A stretch of 48,495 nt of DNA, taken from contig JASLAX010000094.1 of NCBI GenBank assembly GCA_030146875.1, positions 1-48,495 on the forward strand, given 5' to 3'. Shown here piece after piece: positions 17,990 to 25,113 of this stretch. This DNA comes from Longimicrobiaceae bacterium. Lineage in GTDB: Bacteria; Gemmatimonadota; Gemmatimonadetes; Longimicrobiales; Longimicrobiaceae. The position numbers and the translations under genes are program-made. The notes beneath the pieces are model-generated. The model was not told the DNA's origin. It made no database searches and saw nothing but the letters and a program-made list of their open reading frames with translations. How positions within the stretch are numbered: the first letter of the stretch is position 1; each line of letters opens with the position of its first letter.

Positions 17990-20883
17990 CCCGGCGGCGC
18001 GTGCTGGTGGTGGTCACCGACCGCGCGGACGCGGTGGGGCTGGACTCGGACGCCGTGGCCACCGCGGACGAGTACCTGGACGGCGGGGCGGAGAACGGCG
18101 CCGCCGGCACGGTGGTGGTGAACCTCTGCCGCTCCTGCCGCTACGGAACCAAGGGCTACTACGTCTCCCTGCTGGCCGGGGCCCGCGGGCACCAGGTGAT
18201 CCCCACGGTGGAGACTATCCAGGGGCTGGCGGAGCCGTACGGCGTGTTCCGCGCCATCCACGAGGCGGGCGTCTCCACGGTGGACGCGGCGGAGATGCGG
18301 CAGCGGCGGCGCGCCCTGGCCGCCGGGGGCGCGGAAGGCACCGCGGGCGTCCCGGTCCTGCGCTGCGGCGACGGCGACGAGCTGCGCCCAGCCGGCGCGG
18401 CGGAGGTGGCCGAGACGACGGCGTTCCTGGGCACCTGCACCGACCCTCGCTTCCGGGCGGCGGCGCTGGCCGTGTTCCGCGAGTGGCCGGTGCCGGTGCT
18501 GCGCATCCGGTTCGTGCACGAGGACGGGGAGTGGAAGGTGGTCCGCCTGGCCCCCGCCGCCCCGCACCGCCTGGGCGACGCCGAGCGCGTGGGGCTGGTG
18601 GAGGCGCTGCGCGACGAGCGCCGCATCGTGCGGCGGGGGACGGAGGCGCCGCGGGAGCTGAAGCGCGCCTCGGTGGCCGTGCTCTTCGACGGCAACGACC
18701 CCTTCCGCCCCTCCACCCCCGAGACGCTGGACAAGCTGGAGCGCGTGGCGAGCCGGATGAACGTCTACGTGACCCGCATCGGCCCGGACGACCTGGACCG
18801 CCTGGGGGAGTTCGACGCGCTGTTCATCCGCACGCTGACGGGGGTCACGGAGCCCTCGTTCCAGTTCGCGCTGCGGGCCGAGGCGCTGGACATGCCGGTG
18901 GTGGACGACACGCAGTCCATCATCCGCTGCAGCAACAAGGTGTTCCTGGAGGAGCTGCTCCGCCGGGAAGGGATCGCCACGCCCCGCACGCTGGTGCTGA
19001 CGGCGCGCACGCCGTGGGAGCAGGTGGAGGAGCTGGGGTTCCCGCTGGTGGTGAAGCTGCCGGACGGGTCCTTCTCGGCGGCGGTGCACAAGGTGGCGGA
19101 CCGGGAGGAGTACGGGCGGGTGACGGGGGAGATGTTCCGGCGCTCGCCGCTGATCATCGCCCAGGAGTACCTGCCGACCGAGTTCGACTGGCGTATCACC
19201 GTGCTGGACGGAAAGCTGCTCTTCGCGGCGCGCTACCACATGGCGCGCGGGCACTGGCAGATCCGCTCCGCCGGGCAGGGCACCGAGCGCTACGGGAAGG
19301 TGGAGGCCGTGCCGCGCGAGGCCGCTCCGAAGGCCGTGGTCGAGGTCGCCCTGGCCGCCGCGCGCCTGATCGGGCGGGGGCTGTACGGGGTGGACCTGAA
19401 GGAGACGGCGCAGGGGCCGGTGGTCATCGAGGTGAACGACAACCCCAACCTGGACATCGGGTACGAGGACGCGGCCGACGGCAACGCGGTCTACGAGGAC
19501 GTCGTGAGCTACTTCGTGCGCCGGATCGAGGAGGGGGGCGGCGAGGCCGAGCGGGGAGACACGCGCGCCGCGCCCGCGGTGGACGACGAGCTGGCCAGCT
19601 TGCGCCGGCCCATACGCCGCCGCGGCGGGGCGTCGCGCCGCCACTACCGGCCGTTCGAGGTGGCGGGGATGGAGCTGGAGTACCCCACGGTGGACCGCGA
19701 CCTCAACGTCGCCTCGCTCGTCGAGCCCGCGTTCCGCGCCCTGGCCGGCCGGGGGACGTCGGACGTGGACCTGGGGGCCGTGGGGTTCAGCAACGAGATC
19801 GCGGACCACGTCTTCGAGATCAAGACCAGCGCGCCGGTCGCCTCGCTGGCGGTGGCGGAGGAGGTGCTGGCGGAGGGGGTGCAGCGCTTCTCGGCCGTGC
19901 TGCGCCGCGAGCTGGATGGGCGGCTGATGCCCACGGGGATGCACCCGTGGATGGACCCGCGAAACGGCAAGCTCTGGCCCCGCTCGGGACGCCGCATCTA
20001 CGAGACGTACGCGCGCCTCTTCGACGTGCGCACGCACGGGTGGATGAACGTCCACGCCGCGCACCTGAACCTGCCGCTGGGGCGCGAGCGCGAGGCGATG
20101 GCGATGCACACCGCCGCCGCGCTCCTGATCCCGTACCTGCCGGCGATCGCCGCGTCGTCGCCCATGCACGACGGCGAGCTGCAGCCCTCGGCCGACGGGC
20201 GGCTGGCGTGGATCCTGGAGCACCAGGCGCGCATCCCCGAGTCGTGCGGGGAGCTGGTGCCGGAGCAGGTGGACTCGTTCAGCGACTACCGGCGGAAGAT
20301 CCTGGCGCCCATGTACGCGGCCATCGACCGCTTCCCGGACGCGGACGCCATCCGCCACGAGTTCCTGAACGCGCGCGGCGCCGTGATCCGCTTCGCGCGG
20401 AAGGCGCTGGAGGTGCGGGTGCTGGACACGCAGGAGTGCGTGAAGATGGACGTGGCGGTCTCCGTGTTCGTCCGCTCGTCGCTGCGCTGGCTCACGCAGC
20501 GGGTGCTGGACGGAAAGCTGGCGCCGCCCGCGCACCGCGTGCTGGTCGCCGACTTCCGCGCGTCCATCCGCGACGGCTCGCGCGCCGTCGTCCTCGCTCC
20601 GCACCTGGACGTGGAGCGGCAGTCGGACGGGCGGGCGGACGTGCGCGACGTGCTGCGCTTCCTGCTGGAGGGCGCGCGGAAGACGGTGCGGAAGGACGAG
20701 GCGAAGTACCTGGACCTGGTCGCGGGGATCATCGAGGCGGGGTCGCTCTCGGAGCGCATCCGCTCGGTGCTGGAGCCGTTCGCGCGGGACGACGAGGCGT
20801 TCACGGACGCGGCGCGGCGGGTGTACATCGAGCTAATGGACTGCCTGGAGGCCAACGAGCCCTGGGCGAAGCGGGGGCTCTGA
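17986..20883 (+). CDS. RLAN - RimK-like ATP-grasp - GCS2 fusion amidoligase
   Basis: A 965-residue enzyme with three parts. Residues about 1-200 are an RLAN (RimK-like ATP-grasp N-terminal) domain, with NLCRSCRYGTKGYYVSLLAG near 45-64. Residues about 225-500 are a RimK-type ATP-grasp ligase: FDGNDPF, PLVVKLPDGSFSAAV (ATP lysine), and the metal site in GVDLKE and VIEVNDNPN. Residues about 550-960 are a glutamate-cysteine ligase 2 (GCS2) domain with GMELEYPT, HGWMNVHAAHLNLPL and SSPMHDGEL. Both ligase domains form amide bonds from carboxylates and amines using ATP. Having both in one chain suggests two successive couplings. GTG start at 17986 overlaps the C39 peptidase stop. Product and acceptor are unknown. 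Confidence 0.9.
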   Translation: MTRRRVLVVVTDRADAVGLDSDAVATADEYLDGGAENGAAGTVVVNLCRSCRYGTKGYYVSLLAGARGHQVIPTVETIQGLAEPYGVFRAIHEAGVSTVDAAEMRQRRRALAAGGAEGTAGVPVLRCGDGDELRPAGAAEVAETTAFLGTCTDPRFRAAALAVFREWPVPVLRIRFVHEDGEWKVVRLAPAAPHRLGDAERVGLVEALRDERRIVRRGTEAPRELKRASVAVLFDGNDPFRPSTPETLDKLERVASRMNVYVTRIGPDDLDRLGEFDALFIRTLTGVTEPSFQFALRAEALDMPVVDDTQSIIRCSNKVFLEELLRREGIATPRTLVLTARTPWEQVEELGFPLVVKLPDGSFSAAVHKVADREEYGRVTGEMFRRSPLIIAQEYLPTEFDWRITVLDGKLLFAARYHMARGHWQIRSAGQGTERYGKVEAVPREAAPKAVVEVALAAARLIGRGLYGVDLKETAQGPVVIEVNDNPNLDIGYEDAADGNAVYEDVVSYFVRRIEEGGGEAERGDTRAAPAVDDELASLRRPIRRRGGASRRHYRPFEVAGMELEYPTVDRDLNVASLVEPAFRALAGRGTSDVDLGAVGFSNEIADHVFEIKTSAPVASLAVAEEVLAEGVQRFSAVLRRELDGRLMPTGMHPWMDPRNGKLWPRSGRRIYETYARLFDVRTHGWMNVHAAHLNLPLGREREAMAMHTAAALLIPYLPAIAASSPMHDGELQPSADGRLAWILEHQARIPESCGELVPEQVDSFSDYRRKILAPMYAAIDRFPDADAIRHEFLNARGAVIRFARKALEVRVLDTQECVKMDVAVSVFVRSSLRWLTQRVLDGKLAPPAHRVLVADFRASIRDGSRAVVLAPHLDVERQSDGRADVRDVLRFLLEGARKTVRKDEAKYLDLVAGIIEAGSLSERIRSVLEPFARDDEAFTDAARRVYIELMDCLEANEPWAKRGL

Positions 20884-20923
20884 GGGCGGGGACGTGCCGC
20901 GGAGGGCGGCCGGATCGGGGAGC

Positions 20924-20969
20924 GGAGACGCGGAGAGCTGCCGGGGGCGGCTCTCCGCGTCTCCTTTTT
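20924..20969 (+). terminator. Intrinsic terminator after the amidoligase gene
   Basis: Stem 20924-20938 with 20950-20964 (15 perfect pairs), extendable inward by four pairs to a GGG loop, followed directly by TTTTT (20965-20969). It also lies at the 3' end of the minus-strand metallopeptidase-ClpS run. The stem itself is built from the CGGAGACGCGGAG repeat unit seen elsewhere in the window. Confidence 0.85.
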
Positions 20970-21002
20970 CGCTCCGTCGGTGATGCCGTCGGCGGCAGGA
21001 GG

Positions 21003-21731
21003 TCAGGCCGGGTGCAGGTCCAGCCGCAGGGCGTGGTAGCCGCGCGGGCGCGCGTCGTTCAGCACGTCGCCGACACGCCGCTCGGCGTCGTCCAGCGTGG
21101 TGGTGCCCAGCAGCCCCACGCCGTTCGCCTCCACCACCTGCATGGTCTGCAGCGCCTTGTCCTGGGCCATCCCGAAGTCCCGCTGCAGGAGGTGCAGGAC
21201 GTACTCGCCCGGGATGGAGTCGTCGTTGTACAGCCACACGCCCCACGGCCGCTGCTCCAGGAGGTGCTGCAGGTGGTTCGCCCGGTCGCGCGGGGGCGGG
21301 TGGTCGTGGTCGCCCACGTTGGGCAGCCCGCGCAGGTAGCCCATGATGGCGCGGATCACCTTGCGCCCGTGCGCCCCCTGCCGCACCCAGCCCTCGAACG
21401 CCAGGCGGTCGCAGTCGATCTCGCGGTTCCCCGACGGCTCCACCGGCTCGCGGATCGCCGGCACGTGCTGCACGTGCCCCAGGTGGAAGTGCGCCATCTC
21501 GTGCCAGAAGACGAACTGCGACGCCAGCTCCCCGGCGGTGCCGACCTCGGCCGCGTTGTAGTGGACGAGCGGGCCGTTGCCGTCGGTGGTGGCCATCATG
21601 AAGTACGCGCGCCCGTGCTCCGGGTGGTGGTCGCGGTTCAGGGGAAGGGTGCGGATGCCCTCGGTGGCCTCGGGAAGGATAATGACCGTGGGGCGCCAGT
21701 CGACGTCCGCCCAATCGTGGGGAAGCGGCAT
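21003..21731 (-). CDS. Zinc metallopeptidase fused to a ClpS-like domain (copy 1)
   Basis: A 242-residue two-domain protein. Residues about 40-115 carry a gluzincin pattern: HEMAH at 77-81 and NREIDCDRLAFEG with Glu104 as likely third zinc ligand, as in M48 or ImmA/IrrE-type peptidases. Residues 163-240 align with ClpS: GVWLYNDDSIPGEYVLHLLQ against the canonical LHNDDYTPMEFV, then QVVEANGVGLLGTTTLDDAE. N169, D170 and D171 are kept; the gate Met is Gly175 and the alpha-amino-binding His is Glu201. It has no signal peptide. ATG at 21731 is fixed by the match to copy 2. The fusion could deliver substrates recognised by the ClpS-like fold to the built-in protease or to ClpA; this is inference. 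Confidence 0.85.
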   Translation of the reverse strand: MPLPHDWADVDWRPTVIILPEATEGIRTLPLNRDHHPEHGRAYFMMATTDGNGPLVHYNAAEVGTAGELASQFVFWHEMAHFHLGHVQHVPAIREPVEPSGNREIDCDRLAFEGWVRQGAHGRKVIRAIMGYLRGLPNVGDHDHPPPRDRANHLQHLLEQRPWGVWLYNDDSIPGEYVLHLLQRDFGMAQDKALQTMQVVEANGVGLLGTTTLDDAERRVGDVLNDARPRGYHALRLDLHPA

Positions 21732-21735
21732 GGTG

Positions 21736-21775
21736 GTGCTCCGGATTCGCGGAAGGCGCGCGAACGCGCCGGGGG
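21736..21775. repeat. Duplicated intergenic segment, copy 1
   Basis: GTGCTCCGG at 21736-21744 and a 25-nt identical block at 21751-21775 containing the hairpin GGCGCG-CGAA-CGCGCC. The same arrangement precedes the second metallopeptidase-ClpS gene exactly 840 bp away. Confidence 0.8.
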
Positions 21776-21819
21776 ATGGAGACGTCCCCCAGCGTGAACG
21801 GCGCTCCGGCACCCGGCGC

Positions 21820-22569
21820 TCAGGCGGGAACGACCTCCATCCGCAGCGGGAAGCTCTGCCTCCGCGCCTCAGAGAGGATGGTGGCGACCTTCTGCTCGGC
21901 GTCGGCGAGCTTCATGGGGCCGTAGGAGCCCTGGCCGTGCTGCTCGATGGAGGCGCCGAAGCCGCGCGCGTGGCTCTCGTCCATCCCCAGCACCTGGGTG
22001 AAGGCGTTCAACACGAAGTCGCCGGGCGTGGTGGGGTCGTCGTAGACGACGATCTTGAACGGCCGCTGGTCGAGCAGCGCTACCAGGTGCTTGCGGCGGT
22101 CGGCGGCGGAGGGGTGCTGGGCGTCGCCCGGGTCGTTCCCCAGCTTCTGGAAGTAGTCCAGGATCCCGTACACCACCTCCAGCCCGTGCCGGGTCCCCTG
22201 GCGGAGCCACCACGCCAGCGCGAACGAGTCCGCGTCCACCTCGTTGTTGCCGTAGGAGGCGGGGAGCAGCGGCGAGGTGACGCCCGGCGGGTTGGAGGGG
22301 GTCTCGCCGGTGTGGCCCAGGTAGTAGTGCCCCAGCTCGTGCCAGAACACGAACTGGCTGGCCAGGGCGCCGGCCTTCCCCACCTCGGCGGCGTTGTAGT
22401 AGACGATGCGGCCGTTGGAGTCCGTGTGCGCCATCATGAAGTACGCGCGGCCGTACTGCGGGAACTTCATGGAGTTCAGGACCTCGGTGTGGATGCCCTC
22501 GGTCACGGTGGGAAGGATGATGACGGTCTGCTGCCAGTCGACCGACGCCCAGTCCTGGGGAAGCGGCAT
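21820..22569 (-). CDS. Zinc metallopeptidase fused to a ClpS-like domain (copy 2)
   Basis: A 249-residue paralog of the next gene, collinear over its whole length (MPLPQDWASVDW, RAYFMMAHTD, ASQFVFWHELGH). The zincin motif is HELGH at 77-81 with Glu110 in NNEVDADSFAL, a clear E-x-x-A-D-x-F-A pattern of M48/M78-type enzymes. The ClpS-like domain (171-248) is more diverged: Y-D-D-P-T-T-P-G-D-F-V replaces the canonical N-D-D-Y-T-P-M-E-F-V, and Glu209 replaces the ligand-binding His. So this copy has lost the canonical Asn and the second Asp but shares Gly183 and the Glu with copy 1. ATG at 22569. It lies 88 bp upstream of copy 1, in the same direction. Confidence 0.85.
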   Translation of the reverse strand: MPLPQDWASVDWQQTVIILPTVTEGIHTEVLNSMKFPQYGRAYFMMAHTDSNGRIVYYNAAEVGKAGALASQFVFWHELGHYYLGHTGETPSNPPGVTSPLLPASYGNNEVDADSFALAWWLRQGTRHGLEVVYGILDYFQKLGNDPGDAQHPSAADRRKHLVALLDQRPFKIVVYDDPTTPGDFVLNAFTQVLGMDESHARGFGASIEQHGQGSYGPMKLADAEQKVATILSEARRQSFPLRMEVVPA

Positions 22570-22573
22570 GAGA

Positions 22574-22615
22574 GTGCTCCGGGTGCGGCGGGAAGGCGCG
22601 CGAACGCGCCGGGGG
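22574..22615. repeat. Duplicated intergenic segment, copy 2
   Basis: GTGCTCCGG at 22574-22582 and the 25-nt block at 22591-22615, identical to 21751-21775. This shows that the metallopeptidase-ClpS gene was duplicated with its upstream flank in a unit of about 840 bp. Confidence 0.8.
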
Positions 22616-22670
22616 GCGGGATCGCCCTCCAGCGGGAACGCCGCCCCGGCACCCGGTGCCGGGAGGGGAG

Positions 22671-23537
22671 CTACTGGTCGCCGCCCTGCGACATGCGGTT
22701 GGGCGGCTGGATGGTCGCGCCGTCGGGCATCAGGGGGCGCTTGGTCTCCAGGTTGAAGCCGTATCCGTCCGGAAGCACGTGCACCAGCGAGTCGGTGAGC
22801 GCCAGCGTCTTCTCGTCGCCCGTGTCCGGGGCGCTGGAGTGGGTGACGCGGCCGTTGAAGACCATCACCGCCCCTGCGCCGATCACCTGGAAGCCGCGGC
22901 CGGGCACCACGTCGATCGCCGTGTTCTCGTCGATGCCGATGCCCAGCACCTGTGGGTTATGCGCGAAGATGGTGAGCAGGCGCGAGGGGCGGCCGCGCTG
23001 GTTGAAGTGCGTGTCCACCACCGTGTCGCGCCAGTAGCCCAGCCCCGGGGCCAGGTCCACGTCGGCGCGGCGCACGGTGCCCTCGTTGCGTCCGCCGATC
23101 ACCATCACGCTGCTCATGGCCGCGGCGCCCGCGCTGGTCCCCGCCACCACCAGCGCATCCCCGTAGAGCCGCTCGCGGATGATCTCGCAGAAGTTGGTGC
23201 CGGCGATCAGCGCCGTCAGGCGGAGCTGGTCGCCGCCGGTGAAGAAGACTGCGCTGGCGCTCTCCACCGCCTTCAGCATCTCGGCGGTGTCGGCCTCGTT
23301 GCGGTCGGTGATGGGCGCGCCGTGCACGCTCGCCACCCCGATCTTCTCGAACAGGTCGCCGTAGACGCGGACCTTCTCCTCGGGGCTCTCCGAGGGCGAG
23401 GAGCACACCACGATCTTCGTCCGCTTCCCGCCCGCCATCTTCACCAGGTGCGGAAGGATCGTCATGTCCTCCTCGTCCGGGTCCTCCGCACCGCCGATCA
23501 CCAGCAGCCGCCCGCGCCGTTCGCTCTTCGCGCTCAC
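22671..23537 (-). CDS. cphB: Cyanophycinase (peptidase family S51)
   Basis: A 288-residue serine peptidase of the type that cuts cyanophycin (multi-L-arginyl-poly-L-aspartate) into beta-Asp-Arg dipeptides. The catalytic residues are all present: Ser135 in AGTSAGAAAMS, His177 in DTHFNQRGR and Glu204 in GIGIDENTA, each exactly three residues beyond the numbers known for Synechocystis CphB, along with the FFTGGDQLRL loop. There is no signal peptide, so it is cytoplasmic. GTG start at 23537 has GGGGGAGACG just upstream. No cyanophycin synthetase is in the window. Its neighbours, an isoaspartyl-dipeptidase-like enzyme and a RimK-type amidoligase, support isopeptide metabolism. Confidence 0.92.
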   Translation of the reverse strand: MSAKSERRGRLLVIGGAEDPDEEDMTILPHLVKMAGGKRTKIVVCSSPSESPEEKVRVYGDLFEKIGVASVHGAPITDRNEADTAEMLKAVESASAVFFTGGDQLRLTALIAGTNFCEIIRERLYGDALVVAGTSAGAAAMSSVMVIGGRNEGTVRRADVDLAPGLGYWRDTVVDTHFNQRGRPSRLLTIFAHNPQVLGIGIDENTAIDVVPGRGFQVIGAGAVMVFNGRVTHSSAPDTGDEKTLALTDSLVHVLPDGYGFNLETKRPLMPDGATIQPPNRMSQGGDQ

Positions 23538-23605
23538 CGTCTCCCCCGTCGCGTGTCCGTCGTGGTCCCCGCGCCCGTGAAATCAAGGACCGCGCCACGC
23601 TCGGT

Positions 23606-24481
23606 TCAGCCCCCTCCGAAGCGTCCCACGGGCACTCCGGGCACCCACACCCGCACCCGGAACAGGTCCCCCGCCTGCGGCTGCGATTCCAGCGCCGCCT
23701 CGTCCAGTCCCACGGACGCCGTGGTCACGTACAGGTCGCGCAGGTCCGCTCCGCCGAAGGCGCAGCTCGTCACCCGGCGCACGGGCAGGTCCACCCGTCC
23801 CACCTCTTCCCCGCCGGGGGAGAGGCGCACGACGCACCCGCCGTCCCACCGCGCGCTCCACAGGCACCCCTCCTCGTCGACCGCCATCCCGTCCGGAAGC
23901 CCCGGCAGCCCCGCGTCCCCGCGGACGAAGACGCGCGCCCCGGAGAGATCGCCCGTCTCCGCATCGAAGTCCCAGGCGCGGATCTCCCCCGTGGGCGAGT
24001 CGGCCAGGTACATCGTGCGGCCGTCCGGGCTCCACGCGGGCCCGTTGGAGACGGAGAGATCCGAGAGGACGCGCTCCGCCGCGCCGTCCGCCCCCACCCG
24101 CCAGAGCCCCGCCCGCCCTTCGTCCCGCGACGTCGTCCCTACCCAGAGCCGCCCCCGCGCGTCCGCCTTGCCGTCGTTGAGGCGCCCGCCCTCTCCGGCG
24201 ACCTCCACCGGCGCCAGCGGGGCCAGCGAGCCGTCCGCGGGGTCCAGCAGCACCACCTCCCCCCGTAGCGCGAGCGCCACGTGCCCGCCGCCCGCGGGGA
24301 CGGCGCATCCTATCGGCTCGCCGGTGTCCCACCACTCGTCCTCCCCCGTCGCCGCGTCGAAGCGGTGCAGGCGATGGTTGAGCACGTCCACCCACCAGAG
24401 CACGCCCGCCTCCGCGTCCCACGCCGGCCCCTCGCCCAGCCGCGCGCGGGCGGAGAGGACGGTCTCCACGTCACCCGACAT
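23606..24481 (-). CDS. SMP-30/gluconolactonase/LRE family protein
   Basis: A 291-residue six-bladed beta-propeller lactonase. The calcium-site residues are visible in order: Glu in GEGPAWD near 18, Asn in GRLNDGKADARGRLWVG, Asn in SVSNGPAWSPD, and Asp in LPDGMAVDEEGCLWSARW. Members hydrolyse sugar lactones or other small lactones. No sugar pathway is next to it. The ATG at 24481 overlaps the stop of the SGNH hydrolase gene by 11 nt, so it is co-translated with that gene and the upstream amidohydrolase. Substrate unknown. Confidence 0.9.
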   Translation of the reverse strand: MSGDVETVLSARARLGEGPAWDAEAGVLWWVDVLNHRLHRFDAATGEDEWWDTGEPIGCAVPAGGGHVALALRGEVVLLDPADGSLAPLAPVEVAGEGGRLNDGKADARGRLWVGTTSRDEGRAGLWRVGADGAAERVLSDLSVSNGPAWSPDGRTMYLADSPTGEIRAWDFDAETGDLSGARVFVRGDAGLPGLPDGMAVDEEGCLWSARWDGGCVVRLSPGGEEVGRVDLPVRRVTSCAFGGADLRDLYVTTASVGLDEAALESQPQAGDLFRVRVWVPGVPVGRFGGG

Positions 24482-25109
24482 AGACCTCCGTCCGTCCGCG
24501 CGCGAAGTCGTGCTCCGTCGCCAGCCGGGCGACCGCGGCGGCGATCCTGGCCCCGCCGCGCTCCGACGGCTCGATGGGGTTGGCGAAGTCCGCGTCGCTG
24601 GAGCAGACCAGGCGCAGGTCCACCACGGGGAGCCCGGCGGAGAAGGCGGCGCGGAGGATGGCGTCGTTGAACGCGGCCAGCCCGGCCGCGGCCAGGCGCC
24701 GCAGGCGGGGCTCGGGGAAGCGCGGGTGGTAGATGGTGCAGACGCCGACGCGCAGGCCGGGAAGGGCCACGTCGCGCAGCATGCGCCGGTACTCGGCCTC
24801 GAAGGCGTCCGCCGCGTCGTGCAGGCGCTCCAGCGCCTCGGCCACGGAGCGCGCGGCCTGCTCCAGGATCCCCACGTGCCGCAGGGCGTCGTTCCCGCCG
24901 GCGCTCACCACGCGTACCGCGTCGGCCGCGAGGCCGCGCGCCTGCCCCGCGACGTGGGCGGCCACGGCGCCGTCCACCGCGCGCAGCTCCGCGCTCCACC
25001 CGCCGGGAAGCACGGAGCGGAGCTGCCGGACCACGTCCGGGGCCCCGCCGACGTAGGACGCGTTGTCGAAGACGGAGTCCCCGAGCAGGACCACCTGGCG
25101 CGAGGGCAC
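24471..25109 (-). CDS. SGNH/GDSL-family hydrolase
   Basis: A 212-residue esterase-like protein. Block I is LLGDSVFDN (nucleophile Ser at about 12), the Gly block lies around residue 50, and block III is SAGGNDAL at about 90-97. The usual block V D-x-x-H is not seen; the corresponding stretch is D-F-A-N-P-I-E-P-S-E-R-G-G, a variant found in a subset of SGNH proteins. It has no signal peptide. The start is GTG at 25109, 4 bp downstream of the amidohydrolase stop. Acts on an ester or similar bond of unknown identity. Confidence 0.85.
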   Translation of the reverse strand: MPSRQVVLLGDSVFDNASYVGGAPDVVRQLRSVLPGGWSAELRAVDGAVAAHVAGQARGLAADAVRVVSAGGNDALRHVGILEQAARSVAEALERLHDAADAFEAEYRRMLRDVALPGLRVGVCTIYHPRFPEPRLRRLAAAGLAAFNDAILRAAFSAGLPVVDLRLVCSSDADFANPIEPSERGGARIAAAVARLATEHDFARGRTEVYVG

Positions 25110-25113
25110 GCCG

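Noticed and set aside
18483..21797. 1104-residue plus-strand open frame
   Set aside because: Low-complexity Arg/Gly/Ala product overlapping the amidoligase in another frame and antisense to the metallopeptidase-ClpS genes; no family signature.
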